Shown here: piece by piece, positions 52,414 to 60,978 of the stretch
How positions within the stretch are numbered: position 1 is the first letter of the stretch
Layout: every line of letters begins with the position of its first letter
NCBI RefSeq assembly: GCF_015712165.1
Contig: NZ_JADPZX010000001.1
Span: forward strand, 7,211,501 to 7,275,500
Direction: 5' to 3'
Origin: Streptomyces spinoverrucosus
Lineage (GTDB): Bacteria; Actinomycetota; Actinomycetes; Streptomycetales; Streptomycetaceae
Length of the DNA stretch: 64,000 nt
Made by a program: the position numbers and the translations under genes
Notes under the pieces: generated by a model
The model's input: the letters and a program-made list of their open reading frames with translations, nothing else
Database searches by the model: none
What the model was told of the DNA's origin: nothing

Positions 52414-52464
52414 GCAAAGCGGAACCTGGTTCCGGCGGTGATGTGGGGCAGCGTTCCGCTTTGC
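52414..52464. promoter_or_regulatory. TetR operator with nested inverted repeats
   Basis: CGGAACC-T-GGTTCCG (52420-52434) is a perfect 15-bp palindrome. In addition GCAAAGCGGAAC (52414-52425) and GTTCCGCTTTGC (52453-52464) are exact inverted repeats 27 bp apart. Both lie directly before the TetR start, so autoregulation is likely. Confidence 0.7.
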
Positions 52465-52492
52465 GGGGTCGATGACGAAAGGGAGCTGCGCG

Positions 52493-53083
52493 GTGAACGG
52501 CGGCGACGAGAGCGCGGGGCACGCGGCCACGCCCAAGCGGAAGGACGCCCGACGCAACAAGGAGGCACTGCTCGACGCGGCCGCCGCGGTCTTCGTCACG
52601 TCGGGCGTGGACGCGCCCGTCCGCGACATCGCGGCCAAGGCGGGCGTCGGGCTGGGCACGATCTACCGCCACTTCCCGACCCGCGCGGATCTGATCATCG
52701 CCGTCTACCGGCATCAGGTCGACGCCTGCGCCGAGGCCGGACCCACCCTGCTGGCGAGCAGCGCGACTCCGCACGCCGCGCTGACGCAGTGGATCGACCT
52801 CTTCGTCGACTTCCTGGTCACCAAACACGGCCTCGCCGCGGTGCTCCAGTCCGACAACGCGGGCTTCGACGCCCTGCACGCCTACTTCCTGGACCGCCTC
52901 GTGCCCGTGTGCACCCAACTGCTCGAAGCGGCGGCCGAATCCGGCGAGATCCAATCCGACCTCACGGCCTACGAGCTGATGCGCGGCGTCGGCAACCTCT
53001 GCATCGGCGCGGACAGCGACCCCCGCTACGACGCCCGCCCGCTGGTCCAGCTCCTCATCGCAGGACTACGCCGACCGCACTGA
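52493..53083 (+). CDS. TetR/AcrR family regulator
   Basis: About 196 residues if translation begins at GTG 52493, placed behind AAAGGGAG; ATG 52472 is the alternative and would overlap the operator. The HTH reads NKEALLDAAAAVFVTSGVDAPVRDIAAKAGVGLGTIYRHFPTRADLI, typical of SCO-type TetR with KRKDARRNKEALL start. Its ligand domain contains QSDNAGFDALHAYFLDRLVP. It ends 11 bp from the convergent M1 peptidase. Targets are its own promoter and possibly the neighbouring genes. Confidence 0.92.
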   Translation: MNGGDESAGHAATPKRKDARRNKEALLDAAAAVFVTSGVDAPVRDIAAKAGVGLGTIYRHFPTRADLIIAVYRHQVDACAEAGPTLLASSATPHAALTQWIDLFVDFLVTKHGLAAVLQSDNAGFDALHAYFLDRLVPVCTQLLEAAAESGEIQSDLTAYELMRGVGNLCIGADSDPRYDARPLVQLLIAGLRRPH

Positions 53084-53094
53084 CCGAAGCGCCT

Positions 53095-54489
53095 TCAGGC
53101 GCCGCTCGGCGGAAACGAGGGCCGCACGGGAATCCGCACCTCCTGCTCGGGCAACGGCGGCAGCGCCGGCTCCTCCAGCCACGCCCGGAACAACTCGTCC
53201 AGCGGCTCGGTCGCGTATCGGGCCGCATGCGCCGTGAAGGCCGCCGTGGTCACCGCACCACCCCGATGCAGCGCCGCCCACCCCCGCAGCATCCGGAAGA
53301 AGGCCTCGTCGCCCAACGCACACCGCACGGCGTGCACCACGAGCCCACCCCGCTGGTACAGCCGGTCGTCGAACATCGACTTGCGCCCCGGGTCGGCCAG
53401 TCTCAGATCCTGCGGCTGCCCCGACAGCAGCCGATGCGCCGCTGCCGCGTGCTGCTGCGCGGTCGGCCCGCCCGACCGCTCCGACCACAACCACTCGGCG
53501 TACTTCGCGAACCCCTCGTTCAGCCAGATGTGCCGCCAGTCCGCGATGGACACGCTGTTCCCGAACCACTGGTGCGCCAGCTCGTGCGCGATCAGCCGCT
53601 CCCAGCCCCGGGCCCCGTCCACATGATTGGCGCCGAACAGCGACAACCCCTGCGCCTCGACGGGCACGTCGAGCTCCTCCTCCGTCACCACGACGGCGTA
53701 CTCCTCGAACGGGTACGGCCCGAACAGCTCCTGGAAGAGGTCCATCATCTGCGGCTGGCGCGCGAAGTCCCGCGAGAACTCCGGCAGCAGATGCGCCGGA
53801 ATGTGCCCGTGCTGCGGCACCCCGCCGGGACCCGGATCGCCCAGCAGCACGGTCTGGTACTTCCCGATGGCGAGCCCCACCAGATAACTCGGCGTCGGCG
53901 CCGGCTGCTCGTACACCCAGGTGGTCGTCGAGGCCTTCGTCGTACGCGTCAGCAGCCGCCCACCGGCGACCACCGCGTACGCGGACGGCGTGGTGATCGA
54001 GATCTGGTACGACGCCTTGTCGGCCGGCCGGTCGTTGCACGGGTACCACGACGGCGCCCCGACCGGCTGACTCGCCACCAGCGCCCCGTCGACCAGCTCC
54101 TCCCAGCCGAGCCCGCCCCAGGGGCTGTTCACCGGCTTGGGATTGCCCGACCAGTGCACCTCGACCGTGAACGCCGCCCCGGCCCGCACCGTCTTGCCGG
54201 GCCGCACCCGCAGCCGCCCGCCCCGATGCGTGTAGTGCGCCTGCCGGCCGTCCACCCGCACCCGCCCGACCTTGAAGTCGGCGAGATTGAGCTGGAACTC
54301 GGCCAGCGCCGCCCGCCCCGCTATCGCGTTGATCCGCGCGGTCCCCGCCAGCCGGTTCGGCCCCGGCCGGTAGTCCAGCGCGAGTTCGTAGCGGTGCACC
54401 CGGTACCGGTGATCACCGTTGGCCGGAAAATACGGGTCCGGACCCGCCGCCTGCTGAACCGCCACTGCTGCGTCTGCTCCCTGCGCCAT
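53095..54489 (-). CDS. M1 family metallopeptidase (aminopeptidase)
   Basis: About 464 residues from ATG 54489; an upstream frame to 54561 overlaps the synthetase. HELAHQWFGN gives the zinc ligands H302 and H306, E303 is catalytic and E325 in WLNEGFAKY is the third ligand. The exopeptidase substrate loop is AQGLSLFGAN instead of the usual GAMEN, so specificity may be unusual. It lacks the large C-terminal domain of typical M1 enzymes. No ribosome site is clear. It follows the synthetase by 35 bp and is probably cotranscribed with it. Confidence 0.9.
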   Translation of the reverse strand: MAQGADAAVAVQQAAGPDPYFPANGDHRYRVHRYELALDYRPGPNRLAGTARINAIAGRAALAEFQLNLADFKVGRVRVDGRQAHYTHRGGRLRVRPGKTVRAGAAFTVEVHWSGNPKPVNSPWGGLGWEELVDGALVASQPVGAPSWYPCNDRPADKASYQISITTPSAYAVVAGGRLLTRTTKASTTTWVYEQPAPTPSYLVGLAIGKYQTVLLGDPGPGGVPQHGHIPAHLLPEFSRDFARQPQMMDLFQELFGPYPFEEYAVVVTEEELDVPVEAQGLSLFGANHVDGARGWERLIAHELAHQWFGNSVSIADWRHIWLNEGFAKYAEWLWSERSGGPTAQQHAAAAHRLLSGQPQDLRLADPGRKSMFDDRLYQRGGLVVHAVRCALGDEAFFRMLRGWAALHRGGAVTTAAFTAHAARYATEPLDELFRAWLEEPALPPLPEQEVRIPVRPSFPPSGA

Positions 54490-54524
54490 GCTCGTACAAC
54501 CGCTCGTCCACCGGGGAGCCGCGC

Positions 54525-57500
54525 CTACCGGCGCCATGCCTCGATCGGATTGCCCAGCCACCGGGTGTCGTCGGGGACGGACTCCGCCGCCATCACGAGC
54601 GACGCGGGACCCAGCGTGGTACGGGCCCCCACCGTGCTGCCGGGCAGGACGATTCCGCCAGGACCGAGCGTCGCGCCCTCACGGAGAACCACAGTATCCG
54701 TCCGCAAGATCCGGTCGTGGAAGAGGTGTGTCTGCAGTACGCAGCCCCGGTTCACCGTGGCCGCGTCCTGAAGCGTCACCAGATCGGCCTCCGGCAGCCA
54801 GTAGCTCTCCACCCACGTGCCCCGGCCGATCCGCGCCCCGAGCCCGCGCAGCCACGCGGTCATCACCGGCGTACCCGGCACGGCGCCCGCCAGCCACGGC
54901 ACGGCCAGCACCTCGACGAAGGTGTCCGCCAGCTCGTTGCGCCACACGAAGCCGCTCCACAGCGGATGCTCCCCGCTGCGGTGCCGCCCCACCAGCACCC
55001 ACTTGGCCACGACGGACCCGAGGCCCGCGAGCACCCCCACCGCGAGCAGCACGAACCCGCCCAGCAGCCAGGCCCAGCCGCCCAGCGCGGACAGCGCGGC
55101 CACCGTCACCAGGGCCAGCCCCGCCGAGCAGAACACCGGCACGATCCGGCACAGCTCCACCAGCCCCCGCGCCCACAGCAACCGGGCCGGCGGCTCGTAC
55201 GTCCGGCTCTGATCCCCGTCGGCCGCGCTGCGCGGCAGCTTCACCGGCGGCAGCCCCAGATACGAGCTGCCCTTCTTCGCCTTCTTCGGCGTGGCCGACA
55301 GCACCCCGACCAGCCCACCGTCGGGCACGCTCCGCCCCGGCGCGGTCATCCCGGAGTTCCCGAGGAACGCCCGCCGCCCGATCTCGGCACGCCCGACCCG
55401 CATCCACCCGCCACCGAGCTCGTACGGCGCGGTCAACGTGTCGTCGGCGAGGAACGCCCCCTCACCCACCGTCGTCAGACCGGGCAGCGCGAGCACGGTC
55501 GACACCTCGGCCCCGCGCCCGATCCGCATCCCCAGCAGCCGCAGCCACACCGGCGTGACCAGCCCGGCGTACAGCGGGAACAGCGTCTCCCGGGCCCGGT
55601 CCATCAGCTGCGTGACCGTCCACGCCTGCCACCCGACCCTGCTGTGCGTGGGATACGTCCCCTCCCGCAGCCCCAGACTCAGCAGCCGCACCCCGACCAG
55701 GATCAGCAGCGCGTACACCGCCCCGAAGGCGAGCGTCGCCGGCACCAGCGCGAACACGGCCCCGCGAAGAGCCTCCGCGAGCCCGTCGCCCGGGGCGACG
55801 AACCGGCCCGCCACCAGCAACGCGGCCCCGGCGGCCAGCACCGGCAGGGCCGACAGCGCGAGCCCGCAGGCCCCGTACATCACCCGCCAGAACACACCCC
55901 GGCCCGGCCGCTCCTTGGGCCAGTTCCGCTTGGCCTTGCCCAGCTTGACCGCGGGCGCGCCCGCCCACCGCTGCCCGGTGGGAATCTGCCCGGCGACGGC
56001 CGACCCCGGCGCGACCTCGGCCCGCTTGCCGACCCGCGCCCCCGGGAAGAGCATGCCGCGCGTCCCGACCACGGCATGCGCACCGACCTTCACCGGCCCG
56101 ATCACCAGCCGGTCCCCGTCCAGCCAGTACCCGGACAGATCGACCTCGGACTCCACGGCCGCGCCCCGCCCCAGCTTGAGCATGCCGGTGACCGGCGGCA
56201 GCGAGTGCAGGTCGACGTCCTGCCCGACCCTGGCGCCCAGCGCCCGCGCGTACCGCTGCAGCCACGCCCCGGTCAGCGAGGTCGCCCCGCTCACCTCGGC
56301 CAGCCGCTCCGCCGCCCACAACCGCAGATGCACGCTCCCGCCGCGCGGATACCGCCCGGCCCGCACGCCCCGCAGCAACACCCGCGCCCCACCGGCGGCG
56401 ACGGCGAGCCGCCCCGGCGGACTGAACAACAACACGGCCCCGGCGCCGACGGCCCACCAGGGCGCGGTCGGCAGCCAGGCGTACCCGCTCAGCACATTCC
56501 CGAGGGCGGCCAGGACCACCATCCATCGCAGCCCGACCAGCGCGAACAGCGGCACCAGGGTCAGGAGTTGAATCACCTGGGCATGCCTGGGCACCGGAGC
56601 GATCGTCCGCCGCGAGCCGTCGTCCTGCGCCGACTCCTCCAGCCGCCGCGCCAGCTTCCGCAGCGTGGGCTGCTGGTAGATGTCCAGCACGGCCGCACTC
56701 GGATAGCGGGTCCGCAGCCGCGTGGTCAGCTGAGCGGCGGCCAGACTGCTCCCACCGATCGCGAAGAAGTCGTCGGAGGCCGCCGTGACCGGAATCCCGA
56801 GCACCTCGGTCCACTGCTCGGCGAGCCAGGCCTCGGTGCCGTACAGCTGCTCGGCCCTGCCGCCGGTTTCCAGCCCCTCCAGCGGCCAGGGCAGCGCGTT
56901 GCGGTCGACCTTCCCGGACGTGCGGGTCGGCAGCTCGTCGACCGGCGCGAGCAGCGGCACCAGCGCCGCGGGCAGTTCGGCCCGCAGCCGCTCCACCGCC
57001 GCCCCCGCGTCCCACCCGTCCTGGGTGACGACATACCCGACGAGCAGCTGATTGCCGCTCCGCGCGGTCCGTACGGCGGCTGCCGCACCCGCGACACCGG
57101 GGAGCGCCTGCAAAGCGGCGTCCACCTCGCCCAGCTCGATCCGCCGCCCACCGAGCTTGATCTGCTCGTCGGCCCGCCCGAGGAAGACCAGCCCCTCGGG
57201 CTCGGCCCGCACCAGATCACCGCTGCGGTACGCCCGCTCCCACCCGAGCGACTCCAAAGGCGCGTACTTCTCCGCGTCCTTCTCGGCGTCGAGATACCGG
57301 GCGAGCCCGACCCCGCCGATCACCAACTGCCCACTGCCGCCCATGGGCACGGGCTCCCCGGCCTCGTCGACGACGGCCAGTTCCCAGCCGCGCAGCGGCA
57401 GACCGATCCTGACGGGCTCCTCGCCGGTCATCAGCGCGGCACAGGCCACGACGGTCGCCTCGGTCGGCCCGTACGTGTTCCAGACCTCCCGCCCCTCGGT

Positions 57501-58391
57501 CACCAGCCGCTGCGCCAGCTCGGGCGGGCAGGCCTCACCGCCGAAGATCAGCAGCCGTACGTCGTTGAGTGTCTCCGGCTCCCACAGCGCGGCCAGCGTG
57601 GGCACGGTCGACACGACCGTGATCTCCTGCTCGACCAGCCAGGGCCCCAGATCGGCCCCGCTGCGCACCTGCGCCCGCGGCACCGGCACCAGGCAGGCCC
57701 CGTACCGCCAGGCCAGCCACATCTCCTCGCAGGACGCGTCGAACGCGACCGACAGCCCGGCCATGACCCGGTCCCCGGGCCCGATCGGCTCCTCGGTCAG
57801 GAACAGCGCGGCCTCGGCGTCCACGAAGGCGGCGGCGCTGCGGTGACTGACGGCGACGCCCTTGGGCTTCCCGGTGGACCCGGAGGTGAAGATGATCCAG
57901 GCGTCATGCTCGACACCGGGCCGCCCGGCCGGAGCCTCGGACCGCCCGTTGACGGTCAGCTCGCGCCCGGCCCCGACGACGGCCCGTACCCCCGCCTCCC
58001 CGAACACCAGCTCGGCCCGCTCGTCCGGGTCCTCGGCATCCACCGGCACATAGGCGGCCCCGGCCGCGAGTACGGCGAGAATCGCGACGTACAGATCATT
58101 GGTCCCCGACGGAACCCGGACCCCCACCCGGTCGCCGAGGCCGACCCCGGCCGCGGCGAGCCGCGCCCGCAGCCGCTCCACCTCCACGGCGAGCGCCCGG
58201 TACGTGAGCCGGACCGCCCCGTCGTCCAGGGCGAGTTCGTCCGGATACGCCCGCACGGACGCCTCGAAGACGTCGACCAGCGTGCGCGGGGAGGCGGCCG
58301 GCCCCCCGGAGAGACGTGCCCTGTCACCGAACCGCTCACGGATCTCTTCGTCGAGCAGGCCGAGAGCACTGCTCTCGTGTATGGCTGCCAT
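54525..58391 (-). CDS. Pls/PosA-like non-ribosomal peptide synthetase (amino acid polymer)
   Basis: A 1288-residue protein starting MAAIHESSALGLLDEEIRERFG at 58391 with GAGGA. Adenylation domain: FTSGSTGKPKG, NTYGPTEATVV, YRSGDLVR and PTRTSGKVDR. Carrier domain: DDFFAIGGSSLAAAQL with Ser549 as the probable phosphopantetheine site. Then six or so membrane helices alternate with tandem soluble domains that contain hexapeptide-like repeats (GARVGKRAEVAPGSAVAG, and LEVPGSTVGARTTLG-type ends). The length, single adenylation domain and membrane/tandem arrangement match epsilon-poly-L-lysine synthetase (about 1300 residues). The amino acid used is not predicted. It has no condensation or thioesterase domain of the normal type. 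Confidence 0.92.
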   Translation of the reverse strand: MAAIHESSALGLLDEEIRERFGDRARLSGGPAASPRTLVDVFEASVRAYPDELALDDGAVRLTYRALAVEVERLRARLAAAGVGLGDRVGVRVPSGTNDLYVAILAVLAAGAAYVPVDAEDPDERAELVFGEAGVRAVVGAGRELTVNGRSEAPAGRPGVEHDAWIIFTSGSTGKPKGVAVSHRSAAAFVDAEAALFLTEEPIGPGDRVMAGLSVAFDASCEEMWLAWRYGACLVPVPRAQVRSGADLGPWLVEQEITVVSTVPTLAALWEPETLNDVRLLIFGGEACPPELAQRLVTEGREVWNTYGPTEATVVACAALMTGEEPVRIGLPLRGWELAVVDEAGEPVPMGGSGQLVIGGVGLARYLDAEKDAEKYAPLESLGWERAYRSGDLVRAEPEGLVFLGRADEQIKLGGRRIELGEVDAALQALPGVAGAAAAVRTARSGNQLLVGYVVTQDGWDAGAAVERLRAELPAALVPLLAPVDELPTRTSGKVDRNALPWPLEGLETGGRAEQLYGTEAWLAEQWTEVLGIPVTAASDDFFAIGGSSLAAAQLTTRLRTRYPSAAVLDIYQQPTLRKLARRLEESAQDDGSRRTIAPVPRHAQVIQLLTLVPLFALVGLRWMVVLAALGNVLSGYAWLPTAPWWAVGAGAVLLFSPPGRLAVAAGGARVLLRGVRAGRYPRGGSVHLRLWAAERLAEVSGATSLTGAWLQRYARALGARVGQDVDLHSLPPVTGMLKLGRGAAVESEVDLSGYWLDGDRLVIGPVKVGAHAVVGTRGMLFPGARVGKRAEVAPGSAVAGQIPTGQRWAGAPAVKLGKAKRNWPKERPGRGVFWRVMYGACGLALSALPVLAAGAALLVAGRFVAPGDGLAEALRGAVFALVPATLAFGAVYALLILVGVRLLSLGLREGTYPTHSRVGWQAWTVTQLMDRARETLFPLYAGLVTPVWLRLLGMRIGRGAEVSTVLALPGLTTVGEGAFLADDTLTAPYELGGGWMRVGRAEIGRRAFLGNSGMTAPGRSVPDGGLVGVLSATPKKAKKGSSYLGLPPVKLPRSAADGDQSRTYEPPARLLWARGLVELCRIVPVFCSAGLALVTVAALSALGGWAWLLGGFVLLAVGVLAGLGSVVAKWVLVGRHRSGEHPLWSGFVWRNELADTFVEVLAVPWLAGAVPGTPVMTAWLRGLGARIGRGTWVESYWLPEADLVTLQDAATVNRGCVLQTHLFHDRILRTDTVVLREGATLGPGGIVLPGSTVGARTTLGPASLVMAAESVPDDTRWLGNPIEAWRR

Positions 58392-58428
58392 CGGGTCCTC
58401 GCGTCTCGATCCCGGAACCTCCGGCGCC

Positions 58429-58605
58429 GGGACCTGGCGCCACACTCCCGTCTGCCATGCGACGCCATGCACGCACTCTCGCCGCACCGGGCCCAGGCCC
58501 ACGTACATCCAGTACGTGGGCCTGGGCCCGGCACGCCGAGAGCACGCACCTGACGCCGCATGGCCCGCCCTTCGGGCGGACGACGGGAGTGTGGCGCCAG
58601 GTCCC
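58429..58605. repeat. Very large imperfect inverted repeat upstream of the synthetase
   Basis: The outer arms are 24 bp and exact (58429-58452 and 58582-58605). The inner arms are 20 bp and exact (58487-58506 and 58512-58531) around a 5-base loop ATCCA. The segments between are partly complementary, with an extra small hairpin (CCGCCCTTCGGGCGG) on the right. The whole could fold into one stem of about 85 bp. It lies 38 bp before the synthetase start, in its leader. Confidence 0.93.
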
Positions 58606-58670
58606 AGCGGGCCCGCAGGTCTGCCTGGGGTTGTCCGGCTCCAGCTCCGTAACAAGCCGGAAATTTTAGT

Positions 58671-58689
58671 ACGACGTTAAGTTCGTCGT
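58671..58689. promoter_or_regulatory. AT-rich inverted repeat, possible promoter/operator
   Basis: ACGACG-TTAAGTT-CGTCGT is an inverted repeat next to ATTTTAG, the most AT-rich spot between the synthetase and the tRNA. A similar TTTTAGGTACGACGAATT sits upstream of gntK. It may hold the promoter for the synthetase transcript, which would then include the large inverted repeat. Confidence 0.4.
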
Positions 58690-58826
58690 TGCTCAGCAGC
58701 CACCTGGAGGAGGCCGTTCGGGCCCTGCCGCAGGGGGTGTTGGGGGCCGTGACCTCGGGATCTTCCCGGCGGGGGAGAGATCGCCCACACAGGGCCGGAA
58801 AGGGCCGAAAAGCCCGTCGGGCACAG

Positions 58827-58855
58827 CAAAAGGACCCCTGGTGAACAGGGGTCCT
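58827..58855 (-). terminator. Rho-independent terminator of tRNA-Leu
   Basis: On the minus strand, AGGACCCCT - GTTCACC - AGGGGTCCT forms a 9-bp stem followed by TTTTG, three bases past the tRNA 3' end. Confidence 0.88.
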
Positions 58856-58858
58856 AGC

Positions 58859-58946
58859 TGGTGTCCGAGGGGGGACTTGAACCCCCACGCCCGATAAAGG
58901 GCACTAGCACCTCAAGCTAGCGCGTCTGCCATTCCGCCACCCGGAC
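58859..58946 (-). tRNA. tRNA-Leu (anticodon GAG)
   Basis: On the minus strand, the sequence starts GTCCGGGTGGCGGAATGG and ends CTCGGACACCA, with a 7-bp acceptor stem (one G-U pair), encoded CCA, a long variable arm and T arm GGGGGTTCAAGTCCCCC. The anticodon loop is TTGAGGT within CTAGC/GCTAG, so the anticodon is GAG, reading CUC and CUU. The variable arm around GTGCCCTTTATCGGGCGT is type II, as leucine tRNAs require. A terminator follows immediately. Confidence 0.97.
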
Positions 58947-59149
58947 AAGGTGTCTGTCGCGCTGGGTTTCCCCCGCGGCGACGACGTAAACATTACCAGG
59001 CTTCCGGGGGTGGCTGATCACACCCCCGCCCCGCCCGCCGCCCGGTCCGGTGTAGACAGCGCGTGACGGGCCGGGAGCGGTCTTGGGGTCGGGCCGGGGT
59101 AGGGGGAGGATGAGGGGGACCACCAGCGGCGACTGCGGAAGGAAGCGGC

Positions 59150-60475
59150 GTGAGCGACACGGGCACGGCCGAAGGCGTCACCGGCGAGGACGAGGTCGTG
59201 GACCTCTGCCGCGAGCTGATCCAGATCGACACCAGCAACTACGGCGACCACTCGGGGCCGGGGGAGCGCAAGGCGGCCGAGTACGTCGCCGCGAAGCTCG
59301 CCGAGGTAGGCCTCGACCCGCGGATCATCGAGTCCCACAAGGGCCGCGCCTCCACGGTGGCCCGCATCGAGGGCGAGGACCCGTCCCGGCCCGCGCTGCT
59401 CATCCACGGCCACCTCGACGTCGTCCCGGCCAACGCGGCCGACTGGACCCACCACCCCTTCTCCGGCGAGATCGCGGACGGCTGCGTGTGGGGTCGCGGG
59501 GCCGTCGACATGAAGGACATGGACGCGATGACCCTCGCGGTCGTCCGCGACCGGCTGCGCAGCGGACGCAAGCCCCCGCGCGACATCGTGCTCGCCTTCC
59601 TCGCCGACGAGGAGGCCGGCGGCACGTGGGGCGCGCGGTACCTGGTCGACAAGCACCCCGAGCTGTTCGAGGGCGTGACCGAGGGGATCGGCGAGGTCGG
59701 CGGGTTCTCCTTCACCGTCAACGAGCAACTGCGGCTCTACCTGGTCGAGACCGCCCAGAAGGGCATGCACTGGATGCGGCTCACCGTGGACGGCACGGCC
59801 GGTCACGGCTCGATGACCAACCACGACAACGCGATCACCGAGCTGTGCGAGGCCGTGGGGCGGGTCGGCCGGCACACGTGGCCGGTGCGGGTCACCAAGA
59901 CCGTACGGTCCTTCCTCGACGAGCTCTCCGACGCGCTCGGCGTCGAACTCGACCCCGAGAACATGGACGAGACCCTCGCCAAGCTCGGCGGCATCGCCAA
60001 GATGATCGGCGCGACCCTGCGCAACTCGGCCGCGCCCACCATGCTCGGCGCCGGCTACAAGGTCAACGTCATCCCCGGCCAGGCCACCGCGCACGTCGAC
60101 GGGCGGTTCCTGCCCGGATACGAGGAGGAGTTCCTCGCCGACCTCGACCGGCTGCTCGGCCCCCGCGTGCGGCGCGAGGACGTGCACGCCGACAAGGCGC
60201 TGGAGACCGACTTCGACGGCAAGCTCGTCGACGCCATGCAGAGCGCGCTCAGCGCCGAGGACCCGATCGCCCGGGCCGTGCCGTACATGCTCTCCGGCGG
60301 CACCGACGCCAAGTCCTTCGACGATCTCGGCATCCGGTGCTTCGGCTTCGCGCCGCTGAAGCTGCCGCCGGAGCTGGACTTCGCCGGGATGTTCCACGGT
60401 GTCGACGAGCGGGTGCCGGTGGACGGGCTGAAGTTCGGCGTGCGGGTGCTCGACCGGTTCATCGATGCGTCCTGA
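59150..60475 (+). CDS. M20 family metallopeptidase
   Basis: A 441-residue protein from GTG 59150 behind GGAAGGAAG. Zinc ligands are seen in HGHLDVVPA, DMKDMDAM, ADEEAGG and the C-terminal GMFHGVDERV. The lid domain (GMHWMRLTVDGTAGHGSM) is conserved. The family includes dipeptidases, ArgE/DapE and carboxypeptidase G2; the substrate is not clear. It lies downstream of the tRNA on the opposite strand, and shortly before the chaplin genes. Confidence 0.93.
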   Translation: MSDTGTAEGVTGEDEVVDLCRELIQIDTSNYGDHSGPGERKAAEYVAAKLAEVGLDPRIIESHKGRASTVARIEGEDPSRPALLIHGHLDVVPANAADWTHHPFSGEIADGCVWGRGAVDMKDMDAMTLAVVRDRLRSGRKPPRDIVLAFLADEEAGGTWGARYLVDKHPELFEGVTEGIGEVGGFSFTVNEQLRLYLVETAQKGMHWMRLTVDGTAGHGSMTNHDNAITELCEAVGRVGRHTWPVRVTKTVRSFLDELSDALGVELDPENMDETLAKLGGIAKMIGATLRNSAAPTMLGAGYKVNVIPGQATAHVDGRFLPGYEEEFLADLDRLLGPRVRREDVHADKALETDFDGKLVDAMQSALSAEDPIARAVPYMLSGGTDAKSFDDLGIRCFGFAPLKLPPELDFAGMFHGVDERVPVDGLKFGVRVLDRFIDAS

Positions 60476-60584
60476 ATTGGGCCACTGAAACGACACTGCA
60501 GTATTCGCCCGTATGTGCCCGGCGTGACCGTGGGGAGTGAATGCGCTCATAAGGTCGTAGCCCTATTAGTTCCTCCTCGTTACT

Positions 60585-60618
60585 GGTGATGCGATCAGCT
60601 ACTTGTGATCGCATTGCC
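60585..60618 (+). promoter_or_regulatory. 5' UTR hairpin before chpH
   Basis: ATGCGATCA (60589-60597) and TGATCGCAT (60606-60614) pair exactly over an 8-base loop; flanking GGTG and TGCC extend the stem to 13 pairs with two G-U. It ends 5 bp before AAGGAGGAA, the chpH ribosome site, so it could affect translation or mRNA stability. Confidence 0.6.
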
Positions 60619-60632
60619 AACAAGGAGGAATA

Positions 60633-60866
60633 ATGATCAAGAAGGTCGTCGCTGCTGCGGCTGCCACCGGTGGGCTGGTTCTCGCGGGCGCGGGCCTCGC
60701 CGTCGCCGACTCCGGTGCCCAGGGTGCCGCCGTGGGGTCCCCGGGCATCGTGTCCGGCAACGTGATTCAGGCGCCGATTCACGTCCCCGTGAACGTCTGC
60801 GGCAACACGATCAATGTCATCGGGCTGCTGAACCCCGCCTTCGGCAACACCTGCATCAACAAGTGA
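60633..60866 (+). CDS. chpH: Short chaplin (ChpH-like)
   Basis: A 77-residue precursor behind AAGGAGGAA. The signal peptide (MIKKVVAAAAATGGLVLAGAG, cleavage after AVA) is followed by one chaplin domain: SPGIVSGNVIQAPIHVPVNVCGNTINVIGLLNPAFGNTCINK, with the two Cys of the disulfide. Chaplins assemble into amphipathic amyloid fibrils that lower surface tension for aerial growth. A long chaplin with cell-wall anchor is next, the same pair as chpH/chpC in S. coelicolor. Confidence 0.96.
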   Translation: MIKKVVAAAAATGGLVLAGAGLAVADSGAQGAAVGSPGIVSGNVIQAPIHVPVNVCGNTINVIGLLNPAFGNTCINK

Positions 60867-60894
60867 CGTTGCCTTTCTGAGGTTCGTCCACGCC

Positions 60895-60943
60895 GTCGGT
60901 CCCGGAGCGCACGCCATGCGCTTCGGGACCGACCGGTCTTTTC
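60895..60943 (+). terminator. Terminator-like hairpin between the chaplins
   Basis: GTCGGTCCCGGAGCGC (60895-60910) pairs with GCGCTTCGGGACCGAC (60918-60933) over a 7-base loop, with one G-U pair, and CGGTCTTTT follows. It should terminate the chpH transcript, so that the long chaplin has its own or reduced transcription. Confidence 0.75.
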
Positions 60944-60978
60944 ACGTAGGTCAAGAGGGGGAAGGCAGGAATTCAGCA

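Noticed and set aside
54717..58553. A 1278-residue open frame on the plus strand
   Set aside because: It is antisense to the Pls/PosA-like synthetase and consists of Arg/Pro/His-rich low-complexity sequence.
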